A DNA stretch of 64,000 bases from Enoplolaimus lenunculus (Eukaryota; Nematoda; Enoplea; Enoplida; Thoracostomopsidae), in NCBI GenBank assembly GCA_030248215.1, contig JASANG010001561.1, positions 186,001 through 250,000 of the forward strand, written 5' to 3'. Each line of letters opens with the position of its first letter. Position 1 is the stretch's first letter. Made by a program: the position numbers and the translations under genes. Positions 49,036-60,545 of this stretch are shown here, in pieces. The notes under the pieces were generated by a model that made no database searches, was not told the DNA's origin, and worked only from the letters and a program-made list of their open reading frames with translations.

Positions 49036-49254
49036 CAAATAAGCGGAAAATTTAGCCGTCGTACAGGAGTGGCTGCGCTGCACTCCTGGTTATAAGTTTT
49101 CCACCGTGGAAAACTGGAAGCCCCTGTGCTATACATTGGCCCGGACTCCTATTGATTAGGGCTCAAAATAGGGACCCCCTTTTATTACCCCCTCTCTTAT
49201 TCGGGTCATTACAGTATCTGTAAAATTCGAAAAATCCACGCCTTGTACGAGGAC

Positions 49255-50292
49255 CTAAGAATTGTCTGCTGTTTGGTAGCTATTAGCATATGGACGGTTG
49301 TCATGAATTGCAACTTGCGCAATGTTTACACAAAATTGCAATTAGTTAATATTTACAAAGACCAAAAAACATTATTGCATTCAAGCCCATGTTTGATAGA
49401 TTCTACTGGACGTTAATACAGTTTTTTTATAAATTGATCGTTATAGTACATTTTTACCACGGCATTGCGCTTCTGTTCGTATGTTTATTGACAAGCTACA
49501 GGCTTCAAATTTCGACGAAACCAGAAAAAAAACTATCCATGATTGTACGGGTTCCGCCAGAATATAGGTTGGGGCCAAAAATTTATCAGGAGGGGCATTC
49601 AAGGGTTTTCAATGACTTACAAGCAAGATTGGAAATCTTCTAGGACGGGCCAAAATTTTTTCAAGGGGAGATGCGCGCCTGTTAATTACATTATGTTCCG
49701 ACCAATATAAAAAAATTACGAAATCCAAGCGTGTGCAATTACACCTCATTTGCACATGCCTGACGTCACCCACTCACCTATTCTTCAGACACAAAACTTA
49801 AAAGTGCCAGTATATCCTGGTGTTTTTAAAAACATACGTGAACCAAAACGTGGGTTTCAAACATTTAACAGGCCAGAAGCATTTATTTGGTTCAGTCAGA
49901 AGTAATTTTATATTGTTTACGTTTTTACTACACACAAACACTTACGTTTGACGTCACGGTGGTTATGATCAAAACCTATCGGCCAATGCATGTATGAAAC
50001 CGCTTGAACGAAATTACCCACGCAAACGCTGCCACTTCCTACAGCAGAATAAAGCCGGGCACCAGTGGAACAGTGACAGACTTTTAATTTATATGCGTTT
50101 GAGTTGAAAAACAACCATACTTCGGTCTGCAAAATCTTTTTGTTTGTATAAATTTGTTACAAAATTTCCGAAAACTAGCGCGATACGCTGCCCACGTTGT
50201 AAGAAGCTATTGTAATTAAATTTAAGCGTTCGATTGAAATACATGTTTTCACGTTTTTGCGTATATGCGAAGAGAAAAAATAGCAAAACCAG
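49255..50292 (-). repeat. copy B of the inverted dispersed duplication
   Basis: Reverse complement of 22485-23605. It adjoins an M1 end (49214) as copy A does. Between M1 and the shared sequence copy B keeps ~30 bp (ACAAGGCGTGGATTTTTCGA) that copy A lacks. Copy B has lost much of the H2 segment and the sequence beside it. Confidence 0.88.
49560..49680 (+). mobile_element. H2 fragment within copy B
   Basis: GGCCAAAAATTTATCAGGAG, GGGGCATTCAAGGGTTTTC, TTCTAGGACGGGCCAAAAT. Both termini absent. Confidence 0.7.
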
Positions 50293-51758
50293 ACCCATAC
50301 GCAGCTCAACATTTTAAGTAAAGGCAAAATTATATTTATTAGGGACATACGATTGATTTAACAAGACTTCGAAGCAGCAGGTTTTGCACGAACATAAAAC
50401 AAGCGATAGATGAGATATATCCCGTCTTGAAACCTCTGACGAGGTAAGAAAAACCACTATTAATACTCTTCAGACTAACATTCTGGATCTTAGAGGTCAA
50501 AAAATGTTTATGCGCGTCCTAATACCATCTCGAACTGAAATTCTTGCTACACCCTAAAGACGGTCCAAACCATTTGATGGCAGGTGCGCTTATAGAAAAT
50601 TGTGCAACTGCCAACTATTGACGAAACAGAAGCTAAATTGCGTATTGCAAAGTGCTCTACTTAAAGTTGCAAACGAAAGTTAATATCACCTGAGATTGCA
50701 CAAATATTGTTTATGTTTTAGTTGCGGCACACAGACACTAAAATGATAGTTTTTTTATAGTTTTCCTCCGCTGAAATCTTTACCCGACTGGTTCTAAAAA
50801 CGACGCCCTAAAACGAGTTCGATTTTGTAAAATGTCAACCACATTTTCAACGAAACCAACATTTGAATACTGCTCTCAGAAACCTACGCGTCAACACACT
50901 AGTAACGCAGTTCAAAATACACAGTGAGAGTACAAAGATGCAAAACACACACAGCAAACTTTCAGCAGTCACACAACAGTGCCGTACTTAAAAAGAAATG
51001 CGTGGGCAGATAATGGGACAGAATGAGCTCAAATATTACACGAAGCATGCCATTTGCCGGCAACCACAATGAACACTAACAACACCCAAAAGGGTCTCCG
51101 TCCTATAAAATATCATCATTTACACAGAATACCCAGTATTATAGAGCAAGCACTGGTTTGGATCGCGCTATTTTATGAATGAACATACCAACACTCCCGT
51201 AAAACCATATACTGCTAGCTAGCACACATATATATTCTTTGGCATTTCGATACTGTTTGTATAATATAGAATGGACCATGAGCCTGTAGGCTTGACGGCC
51301 GCGTATAAATTAGAGAATAAAGGGGAAATATCCCATTGCGATATTTTGAAGAAGATTTTCAGAAAAGGCTCTTGTAGGGTTTAGAATAACAGGCAGGATA
51401 TCAGAGGCCAAAAACCATTTTCTCGTTGGCTTGTAACAAAATGATTTATCAAGTCGAACCCTCTCTAAATGAAATCTTGGTTACGCGTCTGAATGGAATA
51501 TGAGCTTATAGTAGGCTGTGTGGCTTGGCCCTCTTGGACTCAAACGCACACCCGACGAGTATATTCTTTTTCTGCTTCGAATACACAGGCTTTGTATGCT
51601 GTGTGCGAGTATGCGCGTTTGTAGACCTTGAGCTTGTCGTTGTCGTCCTACACAGCTGATTTATAAACGAAAAAATCGCAATACGATTTGAAAACAGCTG
51701 GTAAAACAAGTACTGTACAGTATTAAATTGTACGCATAGCTCAAATCGAAATAGCTCT
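50293..51758. other. intergenic, nothing recognised
   Basis: No gene or intact repeat could be supported. Confidence 0.5.
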
Positions 51759-51998
51759 ATGCGTGTGTCTCGTAGGCGGCGCATGTGTCTTTTGGTAAAA
51801 CAGCGTTTTCACATTTTCAAGTTTGCATGGTGTTCAAAAGAATTGGCTGTAAAATTGAATATTTGGATTGATGAATATTGTCGACAAGTATCCGTGCATG
51901 GCTTCAATTTGATGTTTGCAGACGGTTTCGTTGGAAGTGGAATTCATTTTATTAAAAACTTGACGACGTGTGTGGTAGGTTGTGAAATCAAAACTTAA
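51759..51998 (+). CDS. possible exon, unassigned; faint degenerin/ASIC N-terminal resemblance
   Basis: A 79-codon open frame contains an internal stretch IDEYCRQVSVHGFNLMF followed by GSGIHFIKNLTTC. A Cys/Ser-x-HG pattern occurs just before TM1 in the amiloride-sensitive/ASIC channel family. A donor-like GTAGGT follows at 51976-51981 and polypyrimidine-AG sites occur near 51817 and 51839. No TM1, downstream exon or Cys-rich domain was found within reach, and the hydrophobicity after HG is weak. This may be a chance frame or a lone exon of a gene with very long introns. Confidence 0.2.
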   Translation: MRVSRRRRMCLLVKQRFHIFKFAWCSKELAVKLNIWIDEYCRQVSVHGFNLMFADGFVGSGIHFIKNLTTCVVGCEIKT

Positions 51999-52307
51999 AT
52001 GCATGTACTTTGAAGCGGTTCAAATTTCGTCTCAAAGAATATATGGTTGTTGGCTAGTTGGCTGTTCTCATTAAGCACAATCATCTGCAGTGAGTCAGGG
52101 TGAGCCAGAAAAAAATTTAGAACAGGTTCATGGGTTCGAAGCCGCCACGAAGTAAGAAATATTACATGCGTGAATTCCTGAGCCAGAGCAATACGATACA
52201 CGAAGTAGCGGCAAAGAGCGATACTCATTTTTTAATTTTATATTTGATAATTTTTCGCTTAATAAGAAGTGATTTCACGGACACCCACCACCCAATGAAC
52301 CCCATCG

Positions 52308-52402
52308 CTCCACACGGGACCATAGCTAAGGGGGGTGGGCAGGTGTGGCTCAGCTCCCCTGAAAAAATCCCCCTAGAAAATTTCCTACCTTGCTTTTGGC
52401 AT
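52308..52402 (-). mobile_element. H2 fragment
   Basis: GGGACCATAGCTAAGGGGGG, CAGCTCCCCTGAAAAAATCC, TTTCCTACCTTGC. It stops exactly where a P1 element begins, so it may have been interrupted or deleted there. Confidence 0.65.
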
Positions 52403-52406
52403 TTAA

Positions 52407-52669
52407 CCCTTTCTCACATGAATATTTTCTATTTCCCCTGAGACTTACTTTTATGCTAGAATTCGAACTCCACTGACTGGAGTGGGAGGCGTATACCATC
52501 ATCACTCAGCTATAGGAGCTTGACGCTCGAGCCCGAGGGGGCTCTCACGTCTTGTGGTGATTTACTACTATGTATACGTGTTGCAATTGTTAAACACGGT
52601 GCGATATATACTATTTAAAGTATATACACTGCACTGAGTTGCCTACAGGCAACTCAATGTGAGAAGGGG
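52407..52669 (+). mobile_element. P1 element with TTAA flanks
   Basis: 263 bp from CCCTTTCTCACATGAATATT to CTCAATGTGAGAAGGGG between TTAA at 52403-52406 and 52670-52673. Shares GCTATAGGAGCTTGACGCTC with the copy at 4577. Confidence 0.87.
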
Positions 52670-52673
52670 TTAA

Positions 52674-53342
52674 AACATTTAATTGCAAATTGATGTCCTG
52701 TCTTCTCGTTTCCTTTGCTCGCGATGATTTGGCAACCTACTCAACAAGTGTTTTTGACTGTCTGCCTGCTAAAGTTCGGAATCTATGCCGAAATTAATAC
52801 AAAGTCCAATTCTGGGTTAGCTGCGAGCAGCTGTTTGACACGTTTATTAAAAAATCGTTACAGCGTACCTGCAAACTTCCATTGATGCTGCCAATGTCAC
52901 GTTTAAATGCATCAATCGAGCGAGCCCTTTGAGCACTACAGCATACGTGTAAGTTTCAATTAAAATCTACGTACACTGACGTTGAACAGTCTGCACAAAT
53001 ATGGAGGTGACCGGGTCGTAGCATTTAGGCTATAGACCGAAGAAAGTTCAAATTTTGACTGCTCAAAGCATATGTTATATACCGACGTTTATAGACGTTT
53101 GCTTGACGCAAATCAATTTTAGAGCGGCAAAATTTGTGTGGATTAATATTCTGTATAATACTAAACATTTCAGCGACATAATAACTGTAATTTCTATACA
53201 AGGTTGGATTTAGATGGCTTTGTTTGGTTTCTAGCACTCACTAAGCTCAGGGTGGTGAACGTACTTTCACGGGGAGCTTGGTGCTCATTGCCCCTCTCCG
53301 GCTACGTCACGCATATTAAGGTCAAAGGTTAATGTTGAAATA
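52674..53342. other. intergenic, nothing recognised
   Basis: No supported feature. Confidence 0.45.
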
Positions 53343-53428
53343 ACAGAGGCGGGTTGAAAGATAATGGGTTCTTTGTGGAGACGTATATAAAATAAATATT
53401 CACCCCGTGTTATTCGAGTAACTACAGT
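53343..53428. mobile_element. M1 terminal fragment
   Basis: GCGGGTTGAAAGATAATGGG, AAAATAAATATTCACCCCG and GTTATTCGAGTAACTACAG match the reverse of the M1 left third. Confidence 0.7.
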
Positions 53429-54176
53429 AACGTGAACGAGATTTAACTGTACGATATATCAGTCCTATTCAATTATGTGATTGTAAATATTTGGTTAAAC
53501 CTGGATCGATTGTTGAAAAACAAGATCGTAAACGATTATAATACAGAAAATCCAATTACTTTAATACTAATTATATCAATCATTGTAAATGTTGTTTCTT
53601 GGTTACGTTCACAGCTCAACAAGCTTTATGCAAGTTCCTGCTACAATACTGATATCAGTGTACTTACTGCTGTTGCGCCTGTACTACGAAACATTCACAG
53701 TATTTTCCGGCCGAAATTAAAGAATGAAATAATAAAACTCGCTACTGCTTTGCCAGTTGCCCCATAAATAGAAACCATGATCGACGTGTCTTGTTCTTTT
53801 TCCACGGCCTTTCAGAGAGACGAAAGTGAAGCGGCCTGTGGTCCGCGCTCCATGGGTCGTTTGTGTAAGTAGCATATTTTGAGCGATTTTTACGATTATA
53901 TATTTCCACAATTATTTATTGTACAGTAGAATTAATCTATGTTCTCGCGACTTTTACTTTTATTTGGTACCATTTTTAAATTGAATACGCAAGCACGGAA
54001 CCAATCCTTTGTGTCAAAAAGTGCAATTCAAATTTTAAGCTAGAGCTTATACACTATTTATACATTAAATGATATACCACAAAATAGCAATGTCTTACAT
54101 ACCATGTAATTGCTCTTAATATAGACTTTCACCACAGTGTTCTAAATTTTAAAATTTTCGCAATAACTTAGCGTTA
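53429..54176. other. intergenic with one unassigned frame
   Basis: A 96-codon plus-strand frame (53477-53767) has one hydrophobic stretch (ITLILIISIIVNVVSWL) but no recognised family or splice support. Confidence 0.4.
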
Positions 54177-54184
54177 GCAAGTAT

Positions 54185-54374
54185 GGCCCGTTGGATAGAA
54201 CAGGGCCGGATTGTTTTCAGGAGCGGCTATAATAAAGTCAGTTTAAGCGTTAGACTTATTTTTGCTTAGGCTTAGGCTTAGGCTCAGGAATAGGTTCATC
54301 CATACGCTTAAGTTTAGGCTTAGGCTTAGGAATATGCTTATACTACTGCTCCGGCCCTGTTCTATACATGGGCC
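54185..54374. mobile_element. G1 element with perfect 8-bp duplication
   Basis: 190 bp from GGCCCGTTGGATAGAACAGGG to CCCTGTTCTATACATGGGCC. Flanks GCAAGTAT at 54177-54184 and 54375-54382 are identical. The interior has runs of GCTTAGGCTTAGGCTTAGGC. Confidence 0.92.
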
Positions 54375-55830
54375 GCAAGTATTATAGGAGTTCACACTTA
54401 GGCAAATGTTTGGCTTATGCTTATGAAAAAATATACAAGCGCCGACTTTGGTTTTTGCTACCTGACTATTTCAGTGGAATTGAAAAACACGTTCACACCT
54501 TCTAAAAATTATCGCTTGGTCCAATATTCTCCACTAGTCACTAAAACTTGAACCAACAAAAAAGAACTCTCGATGCGTTTTATAAACACTGGAAAACAAT
54601 TTTTATTGCTCAAACGGCTCATTTCCAACAAAATGACAAGCAGATAACCGTTATAACCGATAAATACCAACAAAATTAACACCTGAAGCGAAATTGGGAT
54701 ATTGAAGAGTTTCCACGGAAATAAAATAAAAACGTTATTAAGTTTTATAGTTGGACGTGAATGTATAATACAAAAACATTATAGATATATGAAAATATAT
54801 ATCTAATCATTTTAAAGGATCAGGGTGGACGCTACACTTTGGTGACGTCTGCATACGAACCCAGTGCCGCCGGAGCAGACAGGTGTGGGAGCTCCCCCAA
54901 ACTTGCGTGCGAAGCAAACGAAAACCCTTACGCGATTTAAAACATTGTCGTTTTTGTTCTCACCGGTTAGGGTGGGGGTCCCCTTTAGGGATGGGCTCCC
55001 CAAATGGGGGTATGGGGGTGGCGGCTCCGGCCCTGTACGTACCACCGATGCCCCCTGTGGCATAACCCGGATTTTCCTAAGGTAACGGGAGGCGGCAGGA
55101 ACGGATTCAGACATTTACAGTCCAATTAAGTGGGGTGAATTTAGTGGGGCGGTGGACTAACCAGTGAAATTATTTAAAAAGTCCTAATTTAGCCTTATTC
55201 CAATTAGTTTGTATCTAATATATGGCTTGCACTTGTAAAACTCCAGTGAGAGCTTAATTTCCCAGCATAAATTAGCTTTCAAACAAAACAGTTTACCAAA
55301 CTCAGTTTATCGGTTCCACATATTCTTGTCGGGCGAACAGACGACCGAACATCCACCTTTTGACCCCCGAGTATAAAACATAAACCTCTGCTTTGGCCAA
55401 AAGGAAAAATAATGATTGTATTTTGCATACCTTAAAACCTGTGAATGGCGGTGTCTTTTTCGCAAAAACAGAATTGACACATGCTTTTATAGATTTTAAT
55501 GTTTCACAACAAAGGCACTTTGTCTGTCCATATTAAAACAATTACAACCTTAACATAATCTGCAAATATGAAACAGTAAATATCAAATCGCAGGCCCATG
55601 AACACAGCGTAACAAAGATAGATTTTTGGTGTTTAATACTAGCAGTGGCAGATTTAGAAATTAATGATTGTGAAACTTACACAATAGAAATACAGCAAAG
55701 GAAACGCCAAAGAGCCAAGCAAGCGAGAAACATTCCAATGCAAAATTTCAGCTTTTTAGTGGATATATTAGATAAAATATGTAGCAACTCATTATCGAGA
55801 CAACCGAGATTTATAAAGCAAGGTGGAACG
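54375..55830. other. intergenic; GC-rich block near 54840-55090
   Basis: A block with CAGGGTGGACGCTACACT and GGTGGGGGTCCCCTTTAGGG is far richer in GC than its flanks and probably another short transposon. Its inverted ends could not be defined. Confidence 0.4.
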
Positions 55831-55985
55831 CAGGCCCGTAGTCAGAGGGGGGGCCGAAGGGGCCCAACCCACCTTTGCAAGAACGTTGCCTCCCTAGAAA
55901 ATTTTCAAGCTTGCTTGTAAGCCAACTAAATCACTTGTATGCCCCTCCTGAAAATTTTCAGATCGACCTAGCAAGGTGCGGCTTG
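55831..55985 (-). mobile_element. H2 element
   Basis: CAGGCCCGTAGTCAGAGGGG at the left, GCCCCTCCTGAAAATTTTC, then CTAGCAAGGTGCGGCTTGGTC at the right. Confidence 0.72.
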
Positions 55986-57640
55986 GTCGAACAGCAAAAG
56001 AAGCCACGTTAACGAATCGAGTTAGAAGCCAAACGCATTTCTTGCATCAAATGTATTCAAATGGAACACACAAAATAAACATTACTAGGTTCGTTTTTTA
56101 TTTAAGTTACATCAAATATAACCTAAGGCTAAAAGTTTCAGCAACGCTATTTGAGCACAACTTAGCAATTCGCTTCAGTAAATACGCGAACCGTATATGC
56201 GAAACTTATTTCAAGTAGGCACGACAGGCTGTGCGTTCACAACCAATTGCTTAACTTTGGATATTGTCAGTTATATGTTGACACTTGCAAGTATATTCCA
56301 CAACCCGCTTAACCCCAAAAAAATTTCAAGCTTATTTAATTCTTGAGTCTAAGTTAAGCCAGTGGCGTAAAGAGAAATTTGGGTTGGGAGGGCCGTATCG
56401 TGCCAGGTTCATGGTTTTGGTTTCCACCAAAAATGAAATTAGAACCCTTTAACAGTGACCCATCTAAATTTTTGGCGTGATATATGAGATTGTTCACGCT
56501 TTCCGTGCCGGCTCCGAGACCAATTTCAAAGTTTTCTTTTAGATCCCTTCAGTTTTTAGCGACTGTTAAGCTGGGCCAAACAAAATTGTTTGTTACGTAA
56601 ATATGATTTGAAGAAAATATCGCGAACGAAGCGAGCGAAAACCTACGCACTATTACCTTTAAATCTAGTACATAACTTCAGTGAAGGGTCTTTGTTGGCG
56701 TACTTTTGTCTTAGAGTTTAAAAAGAGTGTAGGAGATCTCGTAGCCAGGATTTAGGCTGAGTTTTGTAGAATTTCCGAGCGAACCGAGCGAGAAGCTATA
56801 CATTTTTTCAGTATGTAAATTATAACACACGAACTGATCCCGATATGGGTGGCCGCGGCCCTCCCGCCCCCCCTCTCTGTACGCCCCTGATGTTAAGCCA
56901 AACATCCCAAAATATCGAAAACTGTGAGGTAAAGTAAGAACCTTTCGTTCCCTATCTTATTCGATGGTACCGCTTTAATAAATTTTTTTGTTTTCGCCAA
57001 GTTGAAAGTTTTAATTTTTAATATCAACGGCGTATATACTTTATCATCTTTTGTACCCACGCTTATAAACCCAAACTACAATATATCAAATTACAATACT
57101 CATTTTGAGAAATGACACTGGGTTACCATAGTTTCATTCGAATAACAGCATTACAGACGACATCCGTAATAATAAAAACAAAAAAAAACAGAAACAAAAG
57201 TAAAAAAATCTAATATATTCGTAATCAACACTCATATACATTGAGTGGAGTTCCTTCGCAATAATAATAATAAAGCTTCAGTGTTTTCTTGCACAAGACA
57301 ATTACACCAATAGCATAAAGAGCCTAAACCAGGCCGTAGTTGTCTACAAAACAAGATCAGTCTCGTCGTCTCTAAAGCCAGACTTCACCGAACAGTAAAA
57401 AACTACTCAGCTAAACATCGTTTGAAACTGTCTGGCATATAGACAATTTTGTCAGCAGTTGTTATTGTATAAGCTAATAAACACAGACCAGACATAAGCT
57501 TTGTAAATAACAAAGTATATATTATGAAGACAATGTGAAACTAACACGTTTTCATCACTTAAAATTTTACTCCATTAGTGAAATCACTGCTGCGATAGGC
57601 CTATTTTTGCGATACAAAAACCACGTTAAAATTGGTGGCC
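55986..57640. other. intergenic, nothing recognised
   Basis: Two similar CGAACGAAGCGAGCGAAAAC / CGAGCGAACCGAGCGAGAAG blocks at 56621 and 56774 hint at a short diverged repeat. No gene. Confidence 0.4.
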
Positions 57641-57803
57641 CCTGTTACTAAAGAGGGGCGTATAGTTTTTCCGAGGGGCTCCAATAGAGCAAAGCTTAAA
57701 ATTTAGGCTAATTTTCTACTTAGGCTTAGGAGCCATAGGCTTAGCAATATTGGCTTATGCTTGTGATAAGGCTTATCTGTAGGAATATGCTTATGCTACA
57801 GTT
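57641..57803. mobile_element. G1-like element, decayed
   Basis: GCTTAGGAGCCATAGGCTTAG and GGAATATGCTTATGCTAC units of a G1 interior. Outer ends not legible. Confidence 0.5.
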
Positions 57804-58486
57804 ACACCTTTCAAAGTACATACGCTGAAATGGTCATCATAAAATGGTTTGATTGTACAGCCACCGCAGGAGACTTCATCACTCACCGTTGACTGAATAG
57901 CTCGAGGTGTTAAAAGAAATATTTAATACTATTTATATTTATATCCAAACACAATTTTTATCTTATACATTTCACTACTAATAAACATACCAGCACCGCA
58001 AGCCCCTAGAAAACAAACTTGTTATGTTGTTTTTATGAACCAAAATGGTTCTCGGCCGTAATTGAACAAAAACAACGTTTATTTTTACCGATTATACTTC
58101 CATCAAATTTAGAGATATCATCAGGTTAATACTGTCCATCACAAAACGTACTATGTTAAAGAGTATGTACTAAAATATCCAGAGTCCAAATTCCTTGCAT
58201 AGAAACAACTTTGAAGAACGCCTATTAAATAATTAAAATCTATCCGGTGCTCAACCCGATGCATAAGACGACCAAACATTCAACGGAGTGGTATGTTCCG
58301 TTATAGAAAGATTTCCAAACAGAGCCACAACACTGCCAGGAGGCAGGCCTTCTCAAAAGATACGGGTCATTCAGATTAATGGCATGCTTCAAGATGAACA
58401 TCTGTTTCTGCAAAATAAACTGTTCAGACTTTTGCAGGCTGAGAACACATGAACGCTATACACAAACAAAACGGTTATTATCTGTA

Positions 58487-58882
58487 CAGCTAACTGGAAG
58501 GCTGGAACCGAAACTGGAAAGTTAAAAATATTGGAACCAGAGCCTGAACCGGAAAACACGAAATTACTTGTTACCGAAAAATTCATTTTTAACGCTATTT
58601 TATCGCTTTAATGAATTACCTAAACAGAAACACACCATTTAGGATGCCAAAATCCTGAAAGAAATGCAGTAGCTGAAAACGTATGACAAATTATGGAGTA
58701 TAGCACAAATTGAAAACTTTGGCAATACACGCTCAGACAATTTTAGAAAAATAGTTACAATAATATGCCAACTTTCGAATGAGAAAAATTTTCCAGGTGA
58801 AAAAATACAGGATATATTACCGAAACCGGATAGTGCAAATACCAGCTTTCCCTACTGGAACCGGAATTCCGGTTGCACCCTG
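58487..58882. mobile_element. H1 element, same subfamily as 633-1341
   Basis: The interior ACCGAAAAATTCATTTTTAACG and GATGCCAAAATCCTGAAAG match the outer element at 633-1341, uninterrupted here. The right end GAATTCCGGTTGCACCCTG is intact; the left end near 58487 is decayed. Confidence 0.78.
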
Positions 58883-59062
58883 CTCACAGGCAATTCTAAA
58901 CGCTGCGTCCAATACAATTTGGGAAAACCTTTAAGAAAAACAAGGCTTTCGCACAAATCTTGGATTATCAAGTCGAGTTTAACCACGCTTTTTTGTAAAA
59001 ATACTATCAAAACTTAAGCACTAACAGACCTTTGCTATCAATATCACTAACACCTTCATTTG

Positions 59063-59123
59063 GGTGCAACCGGAATTCCGGTTACGGTAGGAAAATCCGG
59101 TACTTTTCACTATCCGGTTCCGG
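59063..59123. mobile_element. H1 terminal fragment
   Basis: GGGTGCAACCGGAATTCCGG followed by TTACGGTAGGAAAATCCGG, a left end only. Confidence 0.6.
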
Positions 59124-59340
59124 TGTCGCTTGAAAAAGTGACCCTCCTAAATATTTCCCCCGGGCACATTTCCATGGAGGTCCGATTTTCACAGTACTGT
59201 CGTGTGAAAAAATGACCCACATTAAAAAGAAACCCCCCGGTCGTTGCTAATACACAGTGTCGCATGAAAAAAATGACCCCCGTTAAAAAAGATCCCAGTC
59301 AGTTTTTACGAAGAACTGTACTAAAATTACCCTCTAGTGA
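59124..59340. repeat. direct repeats of GTGTCGCATGAAAAAATGACCC type
   Basis: GGTGTCGCTTGAAAAAGTGACC (59119), GTCGTGTGAAAAAATGACC (59200) and GTGTCGCATGAAAAAAATG (59255) form about three copies of a ~70-bp diverged unit, each followed by a GTT/CTAAA-A-rich link. Confidence 0.6.
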
Positions 59341-59373
59341 AAATAAATTACTTCCCGCTGGCAAATATTCTTA

Positions 59374-59757
59374 CTGTAGTGACCAGAATAAGAGGGGGCT
59401 GATATTTATTTGGCCTCTCCAGAGGGTACCCCCCTTATTATTCGGTTACAGACTGTTATTTATTTTCAATCCACGCTCCGCCGCCCATCGTTACTGATAT
59501 ACTTATATACGGTACTGCGATTACCCGTTAAATTAAACGTTTATTTGTCTTGTGTCAACAGCTTCAGCGATACAAGGTTATACTTAGGAATGTACTTTCA
59601 AAATTTAAGTACGCTTTAAAGTTTCGAACTCAAGTTATTTGGTCCTGGAGTCATTTATTGCACTACAATTCGCCGCTTACGGACTCCAATTGATTCGGAC
59701 TCAAAATGGGGATCCCCCCTCTTATTACCCCTCCCCCTCTTATTCGGGTGAATACAG
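59374..59757 (+). mobile_element. M1 element, complete
   Basis: 384 bp. CTGTAGTGACCAGAATAAGAG to CTTATTCGGGTGAATACAG, TA flanks (59372-59373, 59758-59759). Confidence 0.88.
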
Positions 59758-59951
59758 TAAGCACGGTGAAACCTTCATTTAGACAACAAAACTAAGCAAG
59801 CCATTCTTACCGCTCATAATTTGACCAACAGATGATGAAGTTAATTCATGTTCAAAAAATTTACTGGAAAATTAAAAACAAACATATTGGCGTAACCAGG
59901 ATTTTAACTATGCGGTCTACATCACTGAACTGTTAAGGGTGATGCTTTTGG

Positions 59952-60137
59952 GGCCCATGTATAGAACAGGGTCGGAACATGAGTATAACATATTTCTTAG
60001 CCTAACCGTAAGGATAAGCCTACTCCTAAAGCCTAAACTTAGGCCTTAGCCTAAGCCAAAAAGTGTAGTCTAAAGCTTATAAACTGACTCCATACAGCCA
60101 CACCGAAAAATGAACTGCCCCTGTTCTATACATAGGC
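59952..60137. mobile_element. G1 element
   Basis: 186 bp from GGCCCATGTATAGAACAGGG (perfect consensus) to CCCTGTTCTATACATAGGC. The interior has CCTAAACTTAGGCCTTAGCC units. The 8-bp flanks do not match. Confidence 0.88.
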
Positions 60138-60349
60138 AAAAAATGGCATACTATTCCAACTTATTTTTATAAAATTGTCTGATCGTGTATTACCAAAATT
60201 GTTAATTTGTATGCCGTACTCCACAATTTAATATCATACACTTCCACCTGCTGCATTTGTTTTAGAATTTTAACATTCTAAATGGTATGTCTAAACCATT
60301 AAAGCGATAAAATAGCGTTAAAAATATTTTTTTTCGGTATTAACAAGTA

Positions 60350-60421
60350 TTTTTGTTTTCCGGTTGCGGCTCCGTTTTTTAACTCTCCGGTTCTGGTATT
60401 TCACAACTCCGGTTGCACCCT
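60350..60421. mobile_element. H1 right end
   Basis: TTTTCCGGTTGCGGCTCCG and AACTCCGGTTGCACCCT. Confidence 0.65.
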
Positions 60422-60473
60422 AACCTTTACAAAATTTCACAGTTACCTATAAGCGCGAAATTACTCGTCAACC

Positions 60474-60545
60474 AGCAGGGTAGCCGGAGCTAAAAAAACT
60501 GGGGCCGGATGTGAACAAATTTTACCGGGGCCGCAAATGAAGCAT
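60474..60545 (+). mobile_element. H1-like left-end fragment
   Basis: CAGCAGGGTAGCCGGAGC then CTGGGGCCGGATGTGAAC. Weak. Confidence 0.4.

Larger units (their letters stand above)
46145..49141. mobile_element. giant G1-related inverted-repeat element with minisatellite arms
   Basis: 2997 bp. The left end GGCCCATGTATAGATCAGGG and the reverse complement of the right end, GGCCAATGTATAGCACAGGG, start ~120-bp terminal inverted repeats. These include GGCTTCCACTTTTCC and ACCAGGAGTGCATCGCAGCC. Flanked by CGGACTCC at 46137-46144 and 49142-49149, identical. Arms are tandem ~81-bp units, direct on the left and inverted on the right. A ~500-bp spacer holds an H1 fragment. No transposase; open frames in the arms are repeat artefacts. 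Confidence 0.9.
45759..49214 (+). mobile_element. M1 element split by a 3-kb inverted-repeat element
   Basis: CTGTAGTGACCCGAATAAGAG at 45759 and CTTATTCGGGTCATTACAG ending 49214, TA flanks (45757-45758, 49215-49216). The M1 sequence runs to 46144 and resumes at 49142. Confidence 0.9.
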
